Origin: Yoonia sp. F2084L
GTDB taxonomy: Bacteria > Pseudomonadota > Alphaproteobacteria > Rhodobacterales > Rhodobacteraceae
Length of the DNA stretch: 64,000 nt
Assembly: GCF_023015625.1 (NCBI RefSeq)
Contig: NZ_JALKAH010000005.1
Location: 372,001 to 436,000, forward strand
Reading direction: 5' to 3'
Position numbers and translations under genes: made by a program
Shown: piece by piece, positions 55,224 through 64,000 of the stretch
Numbering within the stretch: position 1 is the first letter of the stretch
How the letters are laid out: every line of letters starts with the position of its first letter
The notes under the pieces: generated by a model
Seen by the model: the letters and a program-made list of their open reading frames with translations, nothing else
Told to the model about the DNA's origin: nothing
Databases searched by the model: none

Positions 55224-55915
55224 TTTTTGATCCTTTGGCGGAGAAAGCGCCGCCTCACTGTTTTGACGATTTTTTTGGTCTGGTCTTGCTTTGGGCTGCT
55301 TATACGGCGCGGCTATCGACGGGCCGTAGTTGGACCCGTCAGTGGGCAACCTGATCAACAGGTATGTCGCTGTGCATAAAGAAGGCTCAAAACTTTGACT
55401 TTGCAGAACCTCAACTTCCGCAAAATTCATATAGCCGCCCGGCAGCGACTTACCGATTTACCGGATCACCACCAAATGATGAACAAAAGCCATAAATGAT
55501 GTTGTGGCGCGCGATACCATCGGCACTTTCTCTAACATCAGATCCCAACAGGGTCACAACGGCTGAATTTTGATGGTGGAAGATTGCAATTCGCTGCAGC
55601 AGGCGGTCTGCCTAAGCCGACGAGAGTTGCAACCCTTGTCTCTTTTACGTAGCCGCTTGGCGCCGGAATTACAACGGTGAAGAAAAAACGGCTTCAAACA
55701 TGCTCGCGCATGTGGCCGCGTCAGCCAGACGTAGAACCCGCTCCGTAACGCACCAAGCGCGTCACACATCCGGCTAACGGGGCAAACCGGCAGCAGGTCA
55801 CACCTCACACGCCGCGCTATAAAGCGTGAACGTTTACATTTGACCAGCAATCTCTATTGTTAATCATATGGATTTGATGAAGTTTCTATAACTCGTTAAA
55901 GCTTTGGAGGCCGCC
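55224..55915. other. Intergenic region between the small membrane gene and the DUF6484 gene
   Basis: 692 bases with no convincing gene. A short minus-strand open frame (about 55554-55850) is Arg/Cys-rich and lacks a ribosome site. The region should hold promoters for the genes on both sides. The sequence is mixed with no strong repeat apart from a short CATGCTCGCGCATG palindrome near 55700. Confidence 0.45.
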
Positions 55916-56320
55916 TTGCGTGACGACCTAGTCTTTCCTCAGTTGTCCGGTCTGGCCCGGGTAGCGTTTTTTGACGGTCTTAATTTCGACAACCAACCCA
56001 TGGTTCGTATTGATAATGAACGCTTTGCGGCACGGAGCCTGGTGGACGTCGCCAACCTCACAGTCGGAACGGAACTCGCCGTAACTGACCTTGCGGGCGA
56101 GACCTCACAGCTTTTGATCCTCGGAGCCCTCGTCAATCCACGCGTGGCCAAGGTCGATGACAAGATCGAATTGATCGGCGAAACCGAAGTGGTGCTACGC
56201 TGCGGCCCGGCATCCATCCGCCTGACCCCCGACGGCCGCGTAACGATACGCGGTACGCGGGTTTTGTCACGGTCGGATGGGGCGAATAGGGTTCAGGGTG
56301 CGAGTGTTGAGTTGAATTAG
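55916..56320 (+). CDS. DUF6484-like protein (type VI secretion accessory)
   Basis: 134 aa starting at a TTG (55916) 5 nt after GGAGG; the next frame start upstream (55904) overlaps the ribosome site. LARVAFFDGLNFDNQPMVRI, RSLVDVANLTVGTELAVTDL, ILGAL-V-N and VVLRCGPASIRLTPDGRVTIRGTRV are typical of the DUF6484 family, found in T6SS and VgrG/PAAR clusters. It converges on the immunity gene with overlapping stops. Confidence 0.75.
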   Translation: MRDDLVFPQLSGLARVAFFDGLNFDNQPMVRIDNERFAARSLVDVANLTVGTELAVTDLAGETSQLLILGALVNPRVAKVDDKIELIGETEVVLRCGPASIRLTPDGRVTIRGTRVLSRSDGANRVQGASVELN

Positions 56321-56973
56321 ATTTCTCGGAAGGGGTTATTTGGAGACAGCGCATTCTGTTGATCTTCGAAAGAGAAATCTTCACTTTTGTCAAACATCAA
56401 CTCGGACAGGGCGACTGGAGTTCCAATTCTGGGTATATCCTTCAAGGTGTCGAATGCCCCAGAGGGATGGTGCTCGATGAGGTATTTCTTGGCTTGCACA
56501 TACCATTCTTCGAATGCTTCGCTTGCCGATGTAGCGCGCCGCGCAATTTGTAGAATCATGAATGTATTTTCCGCAAGAACAAAGACCTCTTCCGCTTCAT
56601 GAACAGACAAGTTCAATGCATCAATGCAAACAGCGACTGGGCCGTTGCTTGGGCCGCGCCACTCATCGGGATCAAGCATCAGGTATTCGAATACTGGTTG
56701 CTGGCTTGAACTACATGCAATGCATTCCAAAATATGCTCGGCGTCCGGATTGAGCTGTGATGCGCGGAGTCGCGTAAACGGCCAAAAGGTGATCGCCACC
56801 CCCAATGCCAAAAGCGCATTCACCGATATACCAAAAAGCGAATTGATTTCCTCATCGTCAATCGGCTCTGCATAGTTCTCGACATCCCACTCATCCCAGA
56901 CAAAGTCCGGAGGGGTTTCTTGTTCTCCTAAGCTTCCGACGTAATGGACAAATGCCTCGCAATAACTATTCAT
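56317..56973 (-). CDS. Probable immunity protein of the deaminase effector
   Basis: 218 aa, acidic and soluble with one hydrophobic patch (FGISVNALLALGVAITFWPF). I recognise no family. It starts directly after the effector stop (TAGATG), so it is translated with the toxin, the classic place for immunity genes. Sequence is not distinctive, which is normal for immunity proteins. Function is inferred from position only. Confidence 0.7.
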   Translation of the reverse strand: MNSYCEAFVHYVGSLGEQETPPDFVWDEWDVENYAEPIDDEEINSLFGISVNALLALGVAITFWPFTRLRASQLNPDAEHILECIACSSSQQPVFEYLMLDPDEWRGPSNGPVAVCIDALNLSVHEAEEVFVLAENTFMILQIARRATSASEAFEEWYVQAKKYLIEHHPSGAFDTLKDIPRIGTPVALSELMFDKSEDFSFEDQQNALSPNNPFREI

Positions 56974-57936
56974 CTAACCACATTTCTGATCGGCACACCA
57001 ATCATAAGATTGATCGTTCTCATCGCAAAGTTCAATTTCGAAACAGGCGCAGGCCGCTGCAAGCATCGCCTGGCAGTATTTACAACATGGCACTGGTGGA
57101 TTCCCGGCCCAATCAATCTTGAAAAGAAGGTTTCCTCCCGGCGCATGCTTACCAAGAACATCCTCCAATATTTTTGCTTCGGCGTGATTAACTCCGCCCT
57201 GAGGATTCGTCGAGTAACTGTGCTGCCCACAATCGGCGTTGTCGTTCATACGCGATGAGATTCCCTTAGGTGTGGTTCTCTTTTTACGATCTGGCCAAAG
57301 TCCTTTGCTAAAGCTAGCACGATAGAGCCATGGTCGCGTATGGGACTTTACCGCTTGTCCACGAAAGTAGTGAGTGCCTCCACCCGGCGGTTTATATCGC
57401 GCCGATGCTACGGTCCCGGATTGGCGTCGCTTTGGTTGCTTCCGACCTCTGGACGCCATGTTGATACCATCAAGTGTCACACATTCTGGGTCCGGATGTG
57501 AAGGTGCAACGTTTGGCTTGGAAGCATTCGGACCTGCCGCCGTCGCCGGATCACTCCCGTGGTTTGTCGTGGTTAAATCCAGAAATCTTTCTGCACCTGC
57601 TTTCTCGAATAACACATCAAACGAATAAGCTTGGTGCTTGTTCTTACCGCTGATCGTGTGCGACACCACGTCCATTCCGAAAGACCGTGTCGCAGGTTCA
57701 TTCCCCTGACTTTTCGTGTAGGTTGATCCGTTCTTCTTGCCGACTTCCTTTTTCTTAATCTTGACCGATCCGGTGCCATCGCCTGTTTTGCCCGCATCCG
57801 TAAACAACGGATAAGGGATTGGGATCGGCCCTGCCGGCGGGGATGGCGGGGACAAGCAGACGCTGGGAAAAGCCGCAATCACTTTGTTCGGTGTCGCCTT
57901 TCCAGAAACCTCTCGACCATTGGCAAAAACGCTCAT
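56974..57936 (-). CDS. PAAR-like DUF4150 protein with C-terminal deaminase-like toxin
   Basis: 320 aa from the ATG at 57936 (GGAG 7 nt upstream; 54 in-frame upstream codons look non-coding). Residues 1 to about 150 form a DUF4150 PAAR-like tip domain (FPSVCLSPPSPPAGPIPIPY, HTISGKNKHQAYSFDVLFEK). The C-terminal part has the zinc site of the deaminase fold: H251-A-E253 and C285-x2-C288 (after Pro 283), with a last strand (ACFEIELC). That is the motif set of nucleic-acid or nucleotide deaminase toxins. It is predicted to be delivered by type VI secretion into rival bacteria. Confidence 0.8.
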   Translation of the reverse strand: MSVFANGREVSGKATPNKVIAAFPSVCLSPPSPPAGPIPIPYPLFTDAGKTGDGTGSVKIKKKEVGKKNGSTYTKSQGNEPATRSFGMDVVSHTISGKNKHQAYSFDVLFEKAGAERFLDLTTTNHGSDPATAAGPNASKPNVAPSHPDPECVTLDGINMASRGRKQPKRRQSGTVASARYKPPGGGTHYFRGQAVKSHTRPWLYRASFSKGLWPDRKKRTTPKGISSRMNDNADCGQHSYSTNPQGGVNHAEAKILEDVLGKHAPGGNLLFKIDWAGNPPVPCCKYCQAMLAAACACFEIELCDENDQSYDWCADQKCG

Positions 57937-58985
57937 GCCATTTCTCCTACCAAAGCGACGCGGGTGCCGTCGTCTTCTCCTGCGGCGAACATAACAGCAC
58001 CTGGAAGAAAGCCCGATCGTCCCGCCTCGAACGCCCAGCCCATGGCTGCGGGCAAAAGTGCTGCGCCGACCTCGCCGATTGTCTCGACCACATTCCAATG
58101 CTCCACGTGGTCACGCGGACGACGTGACCCACCTTCCGGTGGCAGTCTGTCAACACGAATGCTGGCCAGGGCCAGTTCTTTAAATTTGAAATGCTCACCG
58201 TTCAAATCAGCCATAACCAATGGTATATCATAGAATTGTCGGCCTGACATCTGCTCGGCAGCGCGCAGCGCTTCGGTCAGCCCCTTGGCCGATACCGGTT
58301 GGTCCTTTGATCCCCCGTCCCCACTTGGCTCAAGGCCCTTGCCCATCCCGGTTATGCGCAGCTCCGGACCACCGCTTTGACCGCTTGGCGCAACAAGAAG
58401 TCCGGCGGCGGCTTCCCCCGCGATGAACCCGCTTGAGTTCGCGCCGCAGAGAAGACGCGATTTTTTGATATAGTGTTCGACGATGGACTGTCTGAGGAAG
58501 CTTTCGACGCCCACGATAATCGCCGGGCCACCCAAGCTGGCTGCGCGCTGCAGCAAATACGGCAGCGAGACACGTCCTTGCGCAATCAACTCGCTGCGCG
58601 CCGGCAGAGCGCCACCCATTTTTTCTGCAAGCCCCTCGCGAAGGCTGTGTTCCAAGTTGGCGTCCCTGCCGGGACGACCATCAGGTGCCACGCCCAAAAG
58701 GATCGGGATGTCTTCGGGCGCCACACCCAGTATTTCGGGCACTTGGTCGCGACATTCTTGCACGACCGGCAGGATCAGCTCGGGCAAAAACGTTGGTCCC
58801 TCCCACCATTGATGCGCATTCACACGAAACGCCATCAGGTTCTCGCCCGAAGTGTAGTCCCAAAGGTTCGCGCGGGACGCTCCTGAAACGCCAGCCCGCA
58901 TGGCCGCAACTGAGCTGGGACCATCGTGACCAGCCGCGGTCCACATGCCATAGCCAATGACGGAAAGATTGGGGGCCCCGCTCAT
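57933..58985 (-). CDS. Ketosynthase-fold protein of the T6SS module, catalytic residues lost
   Basis: 350 aa, thiolase-like fold recognisable from MSGAPNLSVIGYGMWTAAG, SGFIAGEAAAGLLV and the C-terminal NVVETIGEVGAALLPAAMGWA. The active Cys position reads VGVESFL, and the usual His loops appear as ADLNGEHF and GEVGAA, so the Cys-His-His triad is absent. A binding or scaffold role is more likely than condensation. It overlaps both neighbours by 4 nt in the DUF2169/DUF4150 module. Confidence 0.78.
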   Translation of the reverse strand: MSGAPNLSVIGYGMWTAAGHDGPSSVAAMRAGVSGASRANLWDYTSGENLMAFRVNAHQWWEGPTFLPELILPVVQECRDQVPEILGVAPEDIPILLGVAPDGRPGRDANLEHSLREGLAEKMGGALPARSELIAQGRVSLPYLLQRAASLGGPAIIVGVESFLRQSIVEHYIKKSRLLCGANSSGFIAGEAAAGLLVAPSGQSGGPELRITGMGKGLEPSGDGGSKDQPVSAKGLTEALRAAEQMSGRQFYDIPLVMADLNGEHFKFKELALASIRVDRLPPEGGSRRPRDHVEHWNVVETIGEVGAALLPAAMGWAFEAGRSGFLPGAVMFAAGEDDGTRVALVGEMA

Positions 58986-60025
58986 GCCGCCACTGCCACG
59001 GCTGGCAAGTCGCCGCGCGACGTGATGGTGATGCTTTCCACCTCAAACAGGTCGCGATCTGTCACCAACCGAGCACGCCACGTCAGACATAATTGCAATG
59101 CCTCGCCCAAGACCAGAACCGTGTCCAGATTGGCGATCTTCTGGGTGACACGACCTGATCGACGATTGAAAGTCATCACAACCGAAACCTGCGGCAGATA
59201 GGTAACGACCCGTGGCGCAGGCGTCAGGTGGACAATTTCGATCGGCTCGCCACCTTGGGGATATCCTATCCACTGGTCAGGTGCCGTCGCCTGAAAGTAG
59301 CGGTAATCAAGATCATCCGGCGGAAATGGCATGTGGTCTTTCATCCAGACCTTATCATAGGTCCCGACCCAACTGCGACGAGGCAACCAAGCCCTGCCCA
59401 TCGGTCCGAACGCCATGGGCGGATAGCTACCATCTCGGGACACAGGATCAGCCCCGCCGGCTGCCATCGTCTGGGCGACTGGAAGGCCCTCTAGATCCTC
59501 GCGCAGTGGATAGTAGCCTACACCAGCTGGATTGGTTTCAAAGGTGCGCGCATGGTCTGGCCGGTTCGGCTCAGGGTCCGCTCCCCCATAAGCATGATCG
59601 TAGTCGATAGGTTGCTTCAGAAATGGCCGCATCTCGGAAACGGAGAATCCGACAGCCCCGCTCAACCAGATACGTGACCCAAGGGCGACAAAATGCTTCG
59701 ACCAATTCCCAATGCGAACCCCGACTGGAAGCCGCGTCACAGGCGACGCACCCGGTGCAATCGCAGGGCCATCAACGATAACGTCGCACTTGGGTTTAAA
59801 CGGTGCAAAGTCGTTCTCGAAACGGACACAGTCAAACGCGGGGTCTTCGCCAAATTCATCGGCGTAAACTAGGGGACGTTGTTCAGACGCCATTAGGCAA
59901 GGCTGACCTTGTTCGACCGGCAAGACAAACGTGCCTTTCACAGCCACTACGACACATTCGTGGCCCGAGGGTTCAAACCCGCCGGTCAGCTCTGCTTCAA
60001 AAGGGGTCTTATTCTCCAGCTGCAT
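58982..60025 (-). CDS. DUF2169 protein (type VI secretion adaptor)
   Basis: 347 aa from the ATG at 60025 (37 in-frame upstream codons rejected; GGTAGAGAT upstream). LENKTPFEAELTGGFEPSGH, VVAVKGTFVLP, PFLKQPIDYDHAYGGADP and WLPRRSWVGTYDKVWMKDHM are DUF2169 hallmarks. Members act as adaptors or chaperones that load effectors onto VgrG/PAAR. The order TIGR02270-DUF2169-ketosynthase-DUF4150 is a known T6SS effector module. Confidence 0.85.
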   Translation of the reverse strand: MQLENKTPFEAELTGGFEPSGHECVVVAVKGTFVLPVEQGQPCLMASEQRPLVYADEFGEDPAFDCVRFENDFAPFKPKCDVIVDGPAIAPGASPVTRLPVGVRIGNWSKHFVALGSRIWLSGAVGFSVSEMRPFLKQPIDYDHAYGGADPEPNRPDHARTFETNPAGVGYYPLREDLEGLPVAQTMAAGGADPVSRDGSYPPMAFGPMGRAWLPRRSWVGTYDKVWMKDHMPFPPDDLDYRYFQATAPDQWIGYPQGGEPIEIVHLTPAPRVVTYLPQVSVVMTFNRRSGRVTQKIANLDTVLVLGEALQLCLTWRARLVTDRDLFEVESITITSRGDLPAVAVAA

Positions 60026-60032
60026 TTGATCT

Positions 60033-61289
60033 CTACCAAGTCCGAACGAACTGACCGTTTTCAAGTCGAACCTGAGCGTGCCAATTCGGCAAGGCCACAC
60101 CAGGATCGCGCATCGCATATTCGTAGGAAAGCGCACGAAACGCCGACTGATACTTAAGACCGGCCATGTCAGGGTAGCTATAGGACCAGGCGGCCGACCC
60201 CATTATATGCCGCTGGCCCAAAGAAAACCGGTTTCTGTTTTCGTCCAACCAAGCTTTGACGCCGTCAAGGTCCGGCCAAGGTAAGTTGGATTCGTAGAAA
60301 TCCTCGACCACGTTTGCCTCAGTGATGGGGTTCTCTGGATCTTCTGGAAACTGGTCCTGCTCCAATTCCGGGTCCTTGATATCTGCACCGCTAATCGCGC
60401 CAAACGCCGCCGCAGCCACCCGAGCAAGAACATCGACCTCCATCTGTCGCACCAACCAATCCAATGTTTCTGGCAAGCCAAGGGCACCGATCGCAACGAT
60501 GCCCCAACGGGCCGCTTCAGCACTGCTCAGAAGGCTTTGGATATGGCTTTGGGCGGCCTCCTGATCCATGCCAAGCGGAGCAAGCTCGGCAGCGCGGCGC
60601 GCATTGGGGCCTGCTGGTTCTTTCACAATGGCGGCAAACAGGGCCTGCGGCCCGGCTGAGCTGTCGCCTAACAGGGTCGCGGCCACCGCCGCCTCAAAAT
60701 TCTCGCCTGCGAATGCAGTTGCGTCGTCACGCAGACCCGCACGACCACAAAACCCGGCGCATCGAAACGCCGCCGATCGGACCCGCGCATCGTCGATCTT
60801 AAGCGCCAGATCCAAATGATGCTGGGGATCAACGCGGTGCTCTGCACAAACAGATAGGGCCAATGTCGTCAGTCGCAGATCGGTACTGGCAATCCAGGTA
60901 GACATAAAAGACGACAGCAGATCGGGTTGGCACCAAGCAAGCGCCATCGTGAGCGAACGGACATACGTCAAACCCTCATCCCAGTCATCAATCAGCCTGA
61001 CAAGCCCTGCCGGTCCGGTTCGATGCGCAACAACGTAGGCCGCGACGAACATCTCACCGGCTTTGGGATTTTCTGCAAGGACGTCCGCCGCCATTCTGGC
61101 ACCCGCCTCATTCGCCAAAAGGATCGCCAACAAATGTCCGCGCATCCGCTCTTCAAGATCATAAACATCAATCAGTCTATAATTTGGGGCCTCAATCGCC
61201 TTTTCGCGAAGCGTGAACAAAAATGACGCATCCTCGCAGTGCGTACGTAGCAGGTCCAATCGAGTTTCGCGGCGATTAAGATTTAGCAT
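60033..61289 (-). CDS. TIGR02270-family protein (T6SS-associated)
   Basis: 418 aa, largely Ala-rich helical repeats resembling HEAT repeats (ARVRSAAFRCAGFCGRAGL, EVDVLARVAAAAFGAISG). The C-terminal block (LPWPDLDGVKAWLDENRNRF ... SLGQRHIMG) is the family signature. TIGR02270 proteins are found in type VI loci with DUF2169; their role is unknown. It is first in the leftward module, 7 bp before DUF2169. Confidence 0.82.
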   Translation of the reverse strand: MLNLNRRETRLDLLRTHCEDASFLFTLREKAIEAPNYRLIDVYDLEERMRGHLLAILLANEAGARMAADVLAENPKAGEMFVAAYVVAHRTGPAGLVRLIDDWDEGLTYVRSLTMALAWCQPDLLSSFMSTWIASTDLRLTTLALSVCAEHRVDPQHHLDLALKIDDARVRSAAFRCAGFCGRAGLRDDATAFAGENFEAAVAATLLGDSSAGPQALFAAIVKEPAGPNARRAAELAPLGMDQEAAQSHIQSLLSSAEAARWGIVAIGALGLPETLDWLVRQMEVDVLARVAAAAFGAISGADIKDPELEQDQFPEDPENPITEANVVEDFYESNLPWPDLDGVKAWLDENRNRFSLGQRHIMGSAAWSYSYPDMAGLKYQSAFRALSYEYAMRDPGVALPNWHAQVRLENGQFVRTW

Positions 61290-61493
61290 CGCCTTAAAGC
61301 TGCTGAATGAAGTGACATAAAAACAAATTGCCGTTCCTCTATATGCGGCAAGCGTAACTCAAAATATTTTAACGCGCTACTGATCAAAACGCCCAACAAT
61401 CCAACAAGAATTCTAATGCGCGCCTTCTGGCGTTTCCGGTCGCACCCTTTCGTTTACCCCAACGGCGCATTAACCGCCTTTAGGAGCATCACC

Positions 61494-61669
61494 ATTACAT
61501 CCCAACCTAAAATCGCTCCTATCGAAGACGGCCCGTTGATGGTGACTGACGTTCCCAATTTGCGTGATAGCGCGGGTGAAACGATTGAGGCTGTTGCGGG
61601 CTATCCGCAAAGAAACCGTTCTGCGATGGCACGCATTATGATGCAGGCTGGAAGGATGGATCGACTTGA
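61494..61669 (+). pseudogene. Broken CDGSH iron-sulfur protein gene
   Basis: AGGAG and a 7-nt spacer lead to ATT (61494) where a start codon is expected. The first part reads ITSQPKIAPIEDGPLMV, then TDVPNLRDSAGETIE, as in CDGSH proteins. Between about 61585 and 61605 the frame changes. The second part, in another frame, reads CGLSAKKPFCDGTH with the diagnostic CDGTH site, then a stop at 61667-61669. The first cysteine of the cluster is missing. An ATT start plus a frameshift point to a dead gene. Confidence 0.75.
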
Positions 61670-61707
61670 ACGACCGCTCGGGTGAACCGTGCCACACTGC
61701 CAAGCGA

Positions 61708-62904
61708 TCAGACTGTGACACCAAGACTGGCCTGCATCATGAATTGTGCGCCGATGGGTCGCGTGGCTGCGCCGATTGCGCGGGCTTTGCCACCGATGCT
61801 GCCACTTTCGATACGCGGTTGGATCAGTCCACGTGTATCCTGCGTGACCACATAGCGCCGCACGCGGCTGACAAGATCGTCCCGGACGCTGGCCGGAAAA
61901 GCACCATCAATCAAGATCGCTTCAAAATCCACCACCGAGCAGGTGGAGAGAGCCGCCTTCGCGAGTTCCTGCGCTGTCTGGCCCAGCCAAGGGTCCACGT
62001 ATCGCGACAAGGAATGCCAGCTTTCGGGGTCTGACCAAAGCTGTTGCGGATCCAGATCGACCTCGCGAAGGCGCTCTTCCAATTGGTGGATCGACGCCAT
62101 GTCGACCAACTGCATGCTTTCGCCATTGGGGCCAATACTACGCAAGGATCCCAATGCGCCTGCATTTCCTTGGCGACCTTCAAAGACCGAATTGTTCAGG
62201 ACAATTCCACCGCCTATGAATGCCCCAATAAAGAAGTATGCGTAGTCTCGAAATTCCTTGCCGCGACCATAGGTCTGTTCGGCCTGACACGCGGCTGTCG
62301 CATCGTTCAAGAGTGACACGACCAACCCTGTTCTCAGCTGCACCTCCGCTCTCAAGTCAACGCCTTCCCACGGTGCGAGAGCCGCTGAGAGGTCTGTGGT
62401 CTGGTCTGGCCAGTTCCACACCTCAAAGGGGGCAGCTATGCCGATGCCGCATATGCGCTTTGCAAGTACCGGGTCCATCGCATCGGTAATGCTGCGCACA
62501 CCGTTTTCGAGAAAATCAAAGATGTCACTGGGAATTGGAACTGGATAAGTCAGTTGCCGTTCTTCACGTAATTCACCGTTCAGGTCGATCAGCACCAAAT
62601 CGGTAGACCTGCGGCCTATCTTGAGTCCGAACGAAAATACGCCGTCAGAAGCCAACCTCATTGGGATTGACGGCTTACCCACTTTGCCGCGAACGGGCTC
62701 TCCGCGCTCAATTATGCCCTCACCCTCAAGACGTCGAAGAATGCTCGAAACGGTAGGGGGGGATAGTTCTGCGAGCCGTGACAAATCGCTTCCCGGCATC
62801 GGGCCGTTGCGTTGGAGTAACGACAGCAAGAGCCGTTCGTTATGATCACGAACGCCTTTTTGGCTGAGCCCAGTGCTGATTGATCTGATCAATCCATCTT
62901 CCAT
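61708..62904 (-). CDS. ROK-family transcriptional regulator
   Basis: 398 aa from the ATG at 62904 (AAGG 8 nt upstream, better than the ATG at 62922). N-terminal winged helix (DLSRLAELSPPTVSSILRRLEGEG) and a ROK sugar-kinase-like domain with GIGIAAPFE and NDATAACQAEQTYGRG, while the ROK zinc motif is not clear. It probably represses or activates the divergent sugar ABC transporter, as FrcR-type regulators do; the inducer should be a sugar. Confidence 0.88.
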   Translation of the reverse strand: MEDGLIRSISTGLSQKGVRDHNERLLLSLLQRNGPMPGSDLSRLAELSPPTVSSILRRLEGEGIIERGEPVRGKVGKPSIPMRLASDGVFSFGLKIGRRSTDLVLIDLNGELREERQLTYPVPIPSDIFDFLENGVRSITDAMDPVLAKRICGIGIAAPFEVWNWPDQTTDLSAALAPWEGVDLRAEVQLRTGLVVSLLNDATAACQAEQTYGRGKEFRDYAYFFIGAFIGGGIVLNNSVFEGRQGNAGALGSLRSIGPNGESMQLVDMASIHQLEERLREVDLDPQQLWSDPESWHSLSRYVDPWLGQTAQELAKAALSTCSVVDFEAILIDGAFPASVRDDLVSRVRRYVVTQDTRGLIQPRIESGSIGGKARAIGAATRPIGAQFMMQASLGVTV

Positions 62905-63078
62905 AAATCTTACCTTATCCATCCAAGTAATGTGGGTAAATGGATTAATAAGAAAACTTAACTAATTAATTGACAGCTGTCCGGGAATCGGGTCACTTAA
63001 CGTCAAGCGGCAAGCATTCGCTAGCCGTACTGGTGTCAGAGTAGAGGCTTTGACGCGTTAATTGTCTGGGAGGACATC
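62905..63078. promoter_or_regulatory. Divergent control region of the sugar uptake operon
   Basis: 174 bases between the ROK regulator and the binding protein. It has an AT-rich part with TTAACTAATTAATT near 62958-62971 and a -35-like TTGACA directly after it, but no good -10 at 17 bp. The AT-rich stretch is the natural operator candidate. Confidence 0.4.
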
Positions 63079-64000
63079 ATGAAAAAGTTGCTCATCGGCA
63101 CAGCTCTTGCCGCCATTACATCTGCTGGTTCTGCTATGGCGGACGGCCACGCTGTTTCCGCTTGCCTGATCACGAAAACCGATACCAACCCGTTCTTCGT
63201 AAAGATGCGCGAAGGCGCTGAAGCCGCCGCTGCCGAAGCTGGCATCACGCTTCGTTCCTATGCGGGTCAGGTTGACGGGGACCACGAAACTCAAGTAGCC
63301 GCAATCGAGACCTGCATTCTGGACGGCGCGTCCGGGATCTTGCTGACCGCTTCTGACACATCATCCATCGTTGGTGCGGTAACCCAAGCGCGTGATGCTG
63401 GGTTGTTGGTTATCGCGTTGGATACCCCACTTGAACCAATTGATGCGGCTGACGCGACATTTGCGACAGACAACTTTCTTGCAGGCGAGCTGATCGGCCA
63501 GTGGGCCGCTGCAACACTGGGCGATGACGCCGCAAATGCCAAGATTGCTTTGCTGGACCTCGCCGTCAGCCAGCCCAGTGTTGGCGTGTTGCGCGATCAA
63601 GGCTTTTTGCAAGGCTTTGGCATTGATCTTGCCGATCCCAACGTCAATGGCGACGAAGATGATCCGCGCATCGTTGGCAACGACGTGACCGCCGGTAACG
63701 AAGAAGGCGGTCGTCGCGCGATGGAAAACCTGCTTGCGGTCGATCCAGAGATCAACGTTGTCTACACGATTAACGAACCAGCAGCGGCCGGTGCCTATGA
63801 GGCGCTGAAATCCATTGGCCGTGAAAACGATGTTCTCATCGTATCCGTTGATGGTGGGTGCCCCGGTGTTCAGAACATCGCGGACGGCGTGATCGGTGCG
63901 ACAGCCCAACAGTATCCGTTGCAAATGGCGGCTTTGGGGATCGGAGCGATTGCGGCTTATGCAGCTGACGGCACGTTGCCCGAAAATACACCCGGCAAAG
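63079..64000 (+). CDS. frcB: Sugar ABC transporter substrate-binding protein, FrcB-like (partial)
   Basis: 307 codons seen; the gene runs off the window. GGGAGG lies 5 nt before the ATG. A signal peptide ([21 protein letters not shown]) precedes a periplasmic-binding-protein fold of the ribose/fructose type: [48 protein letters not shown] and [21 protein letters not shown]. The TATDN-like segment ([15 protein letters not shown]) is also typical. With the divergent ROK regulator this matches the frc (fructose) import locus, but other sugars are possible. Confidence 0.88.
   Translation, partial: MKKLLIGTALAAITSAGSAMADGHAVSACLITKTDTNPFFVKMREGAEAAAAEAGITLRSYAGQVDGDHETQVAAIETCILDGASGILLTASDTSSIVGAVTQARDAGLLVIALDTPLEPIDAADATFATDNFLAGELIGQWAAATLGDDAANAKIALLDLAVSQPSVGVLRDQGFLQGFGIDLADPNVNGDEDDPRIVGNDVTAGNEEGGRRAMENLLAVDPEINVVYTINEPAAAGAYEALKSIGRENDVLIVSVDGGCPGVQNIADGVIGATAQQYPLQMAALGIGAIAAYAADGTLPENTPGK

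Noticed and set aside
55554-55850. 98-codon minus-strand frame
   Set aside because: Cys/Arg-rich, no ribosome site, no family resemblance.

Overview
The window looks like a chromosomal segment of a marine alphaproteobacterium of the Rhodobacterales (Roseobacter group). The grounds are a petA-petB-petC cytochrome bc1 operon of alphaproteobacterial type, the thiBPQ, FrcB-like and YcjX/YcjF-like families, and generally GC-rich coding sequence. No 16S gene or species marker is present, so this stays at family level and is an inference. Two genes run off the window: a flavoprotein at the left edge and a sugar-binding protein at the right edge.

Left part (1-34 kb), mostly housekeeping. It begins with a flavoprotein/acetoacetate-decarboxylase-like fusion and an unrecognised partner gene. 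Next come a phage-tail-collar protein, a small lipoprotein, a KstD-like FAD dehydrogenase, a crotonase with an acyl-CoA synthetase, and a PhoPQ-like two-component pair. The YcjX/YcjF membrane stress pair and truA follow, with an IS5-family element sitting exactly on the truA stop codon. Then come ugd, a BASS transporter with fadD, a phosphohexomutase, an EamA transporter, aroC, a TPP riboswitch driving thiBPQ, petABC, an outer-membrane barrel, dapF-mtaB with two glutathione transferases, and tRNA-Lys.

Middle (34.5-43.8 kb), a surface/secretion locus. A leftward operon encodes a Gly/Asn/Gln-rich low-complexity protein, a second large acidic protein with repeats of Asn-rich beta-like motifs, a type I secretion ABC transporter and its membrane-fusion partner. 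A divergent LuxR-type regulator and a small helical protein with a HEPN-like RNxxxH motif follow. My reading is that this operon exports an adhesin or matrix protein.

Cyanate island (44.8-50.9 kb). A PAS-containing sigma-54 activator is divergent from a Tat-exported CmpA/NrtA-type binding protein, permease, ATPase, NTF2-like protein and cyanase. Two tandem 16-bp palindromes and a GG-N10-GC promoter candidate lie between them, giving a coherent nitrogen-scavenging circuit.

Right part (51-64 kb). It holds a racemase/DUF1611 pair, a protein of seven two-cysteine repeats, and a type VI secretion accessory module: TIGR02270, DUF2169, a degenerate ketosynthase, a PAAR-like DUF4150 protein with a C-terminal deaminase-like toxin, and a probable immunity protein, plus a DUF6484 protein. 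A broken CDGSH gene follows, then a ROK regulator divergent from a sugar ABC binding protein.

All functional statements rest on recognised motifs and family knowledge. No searches were run.
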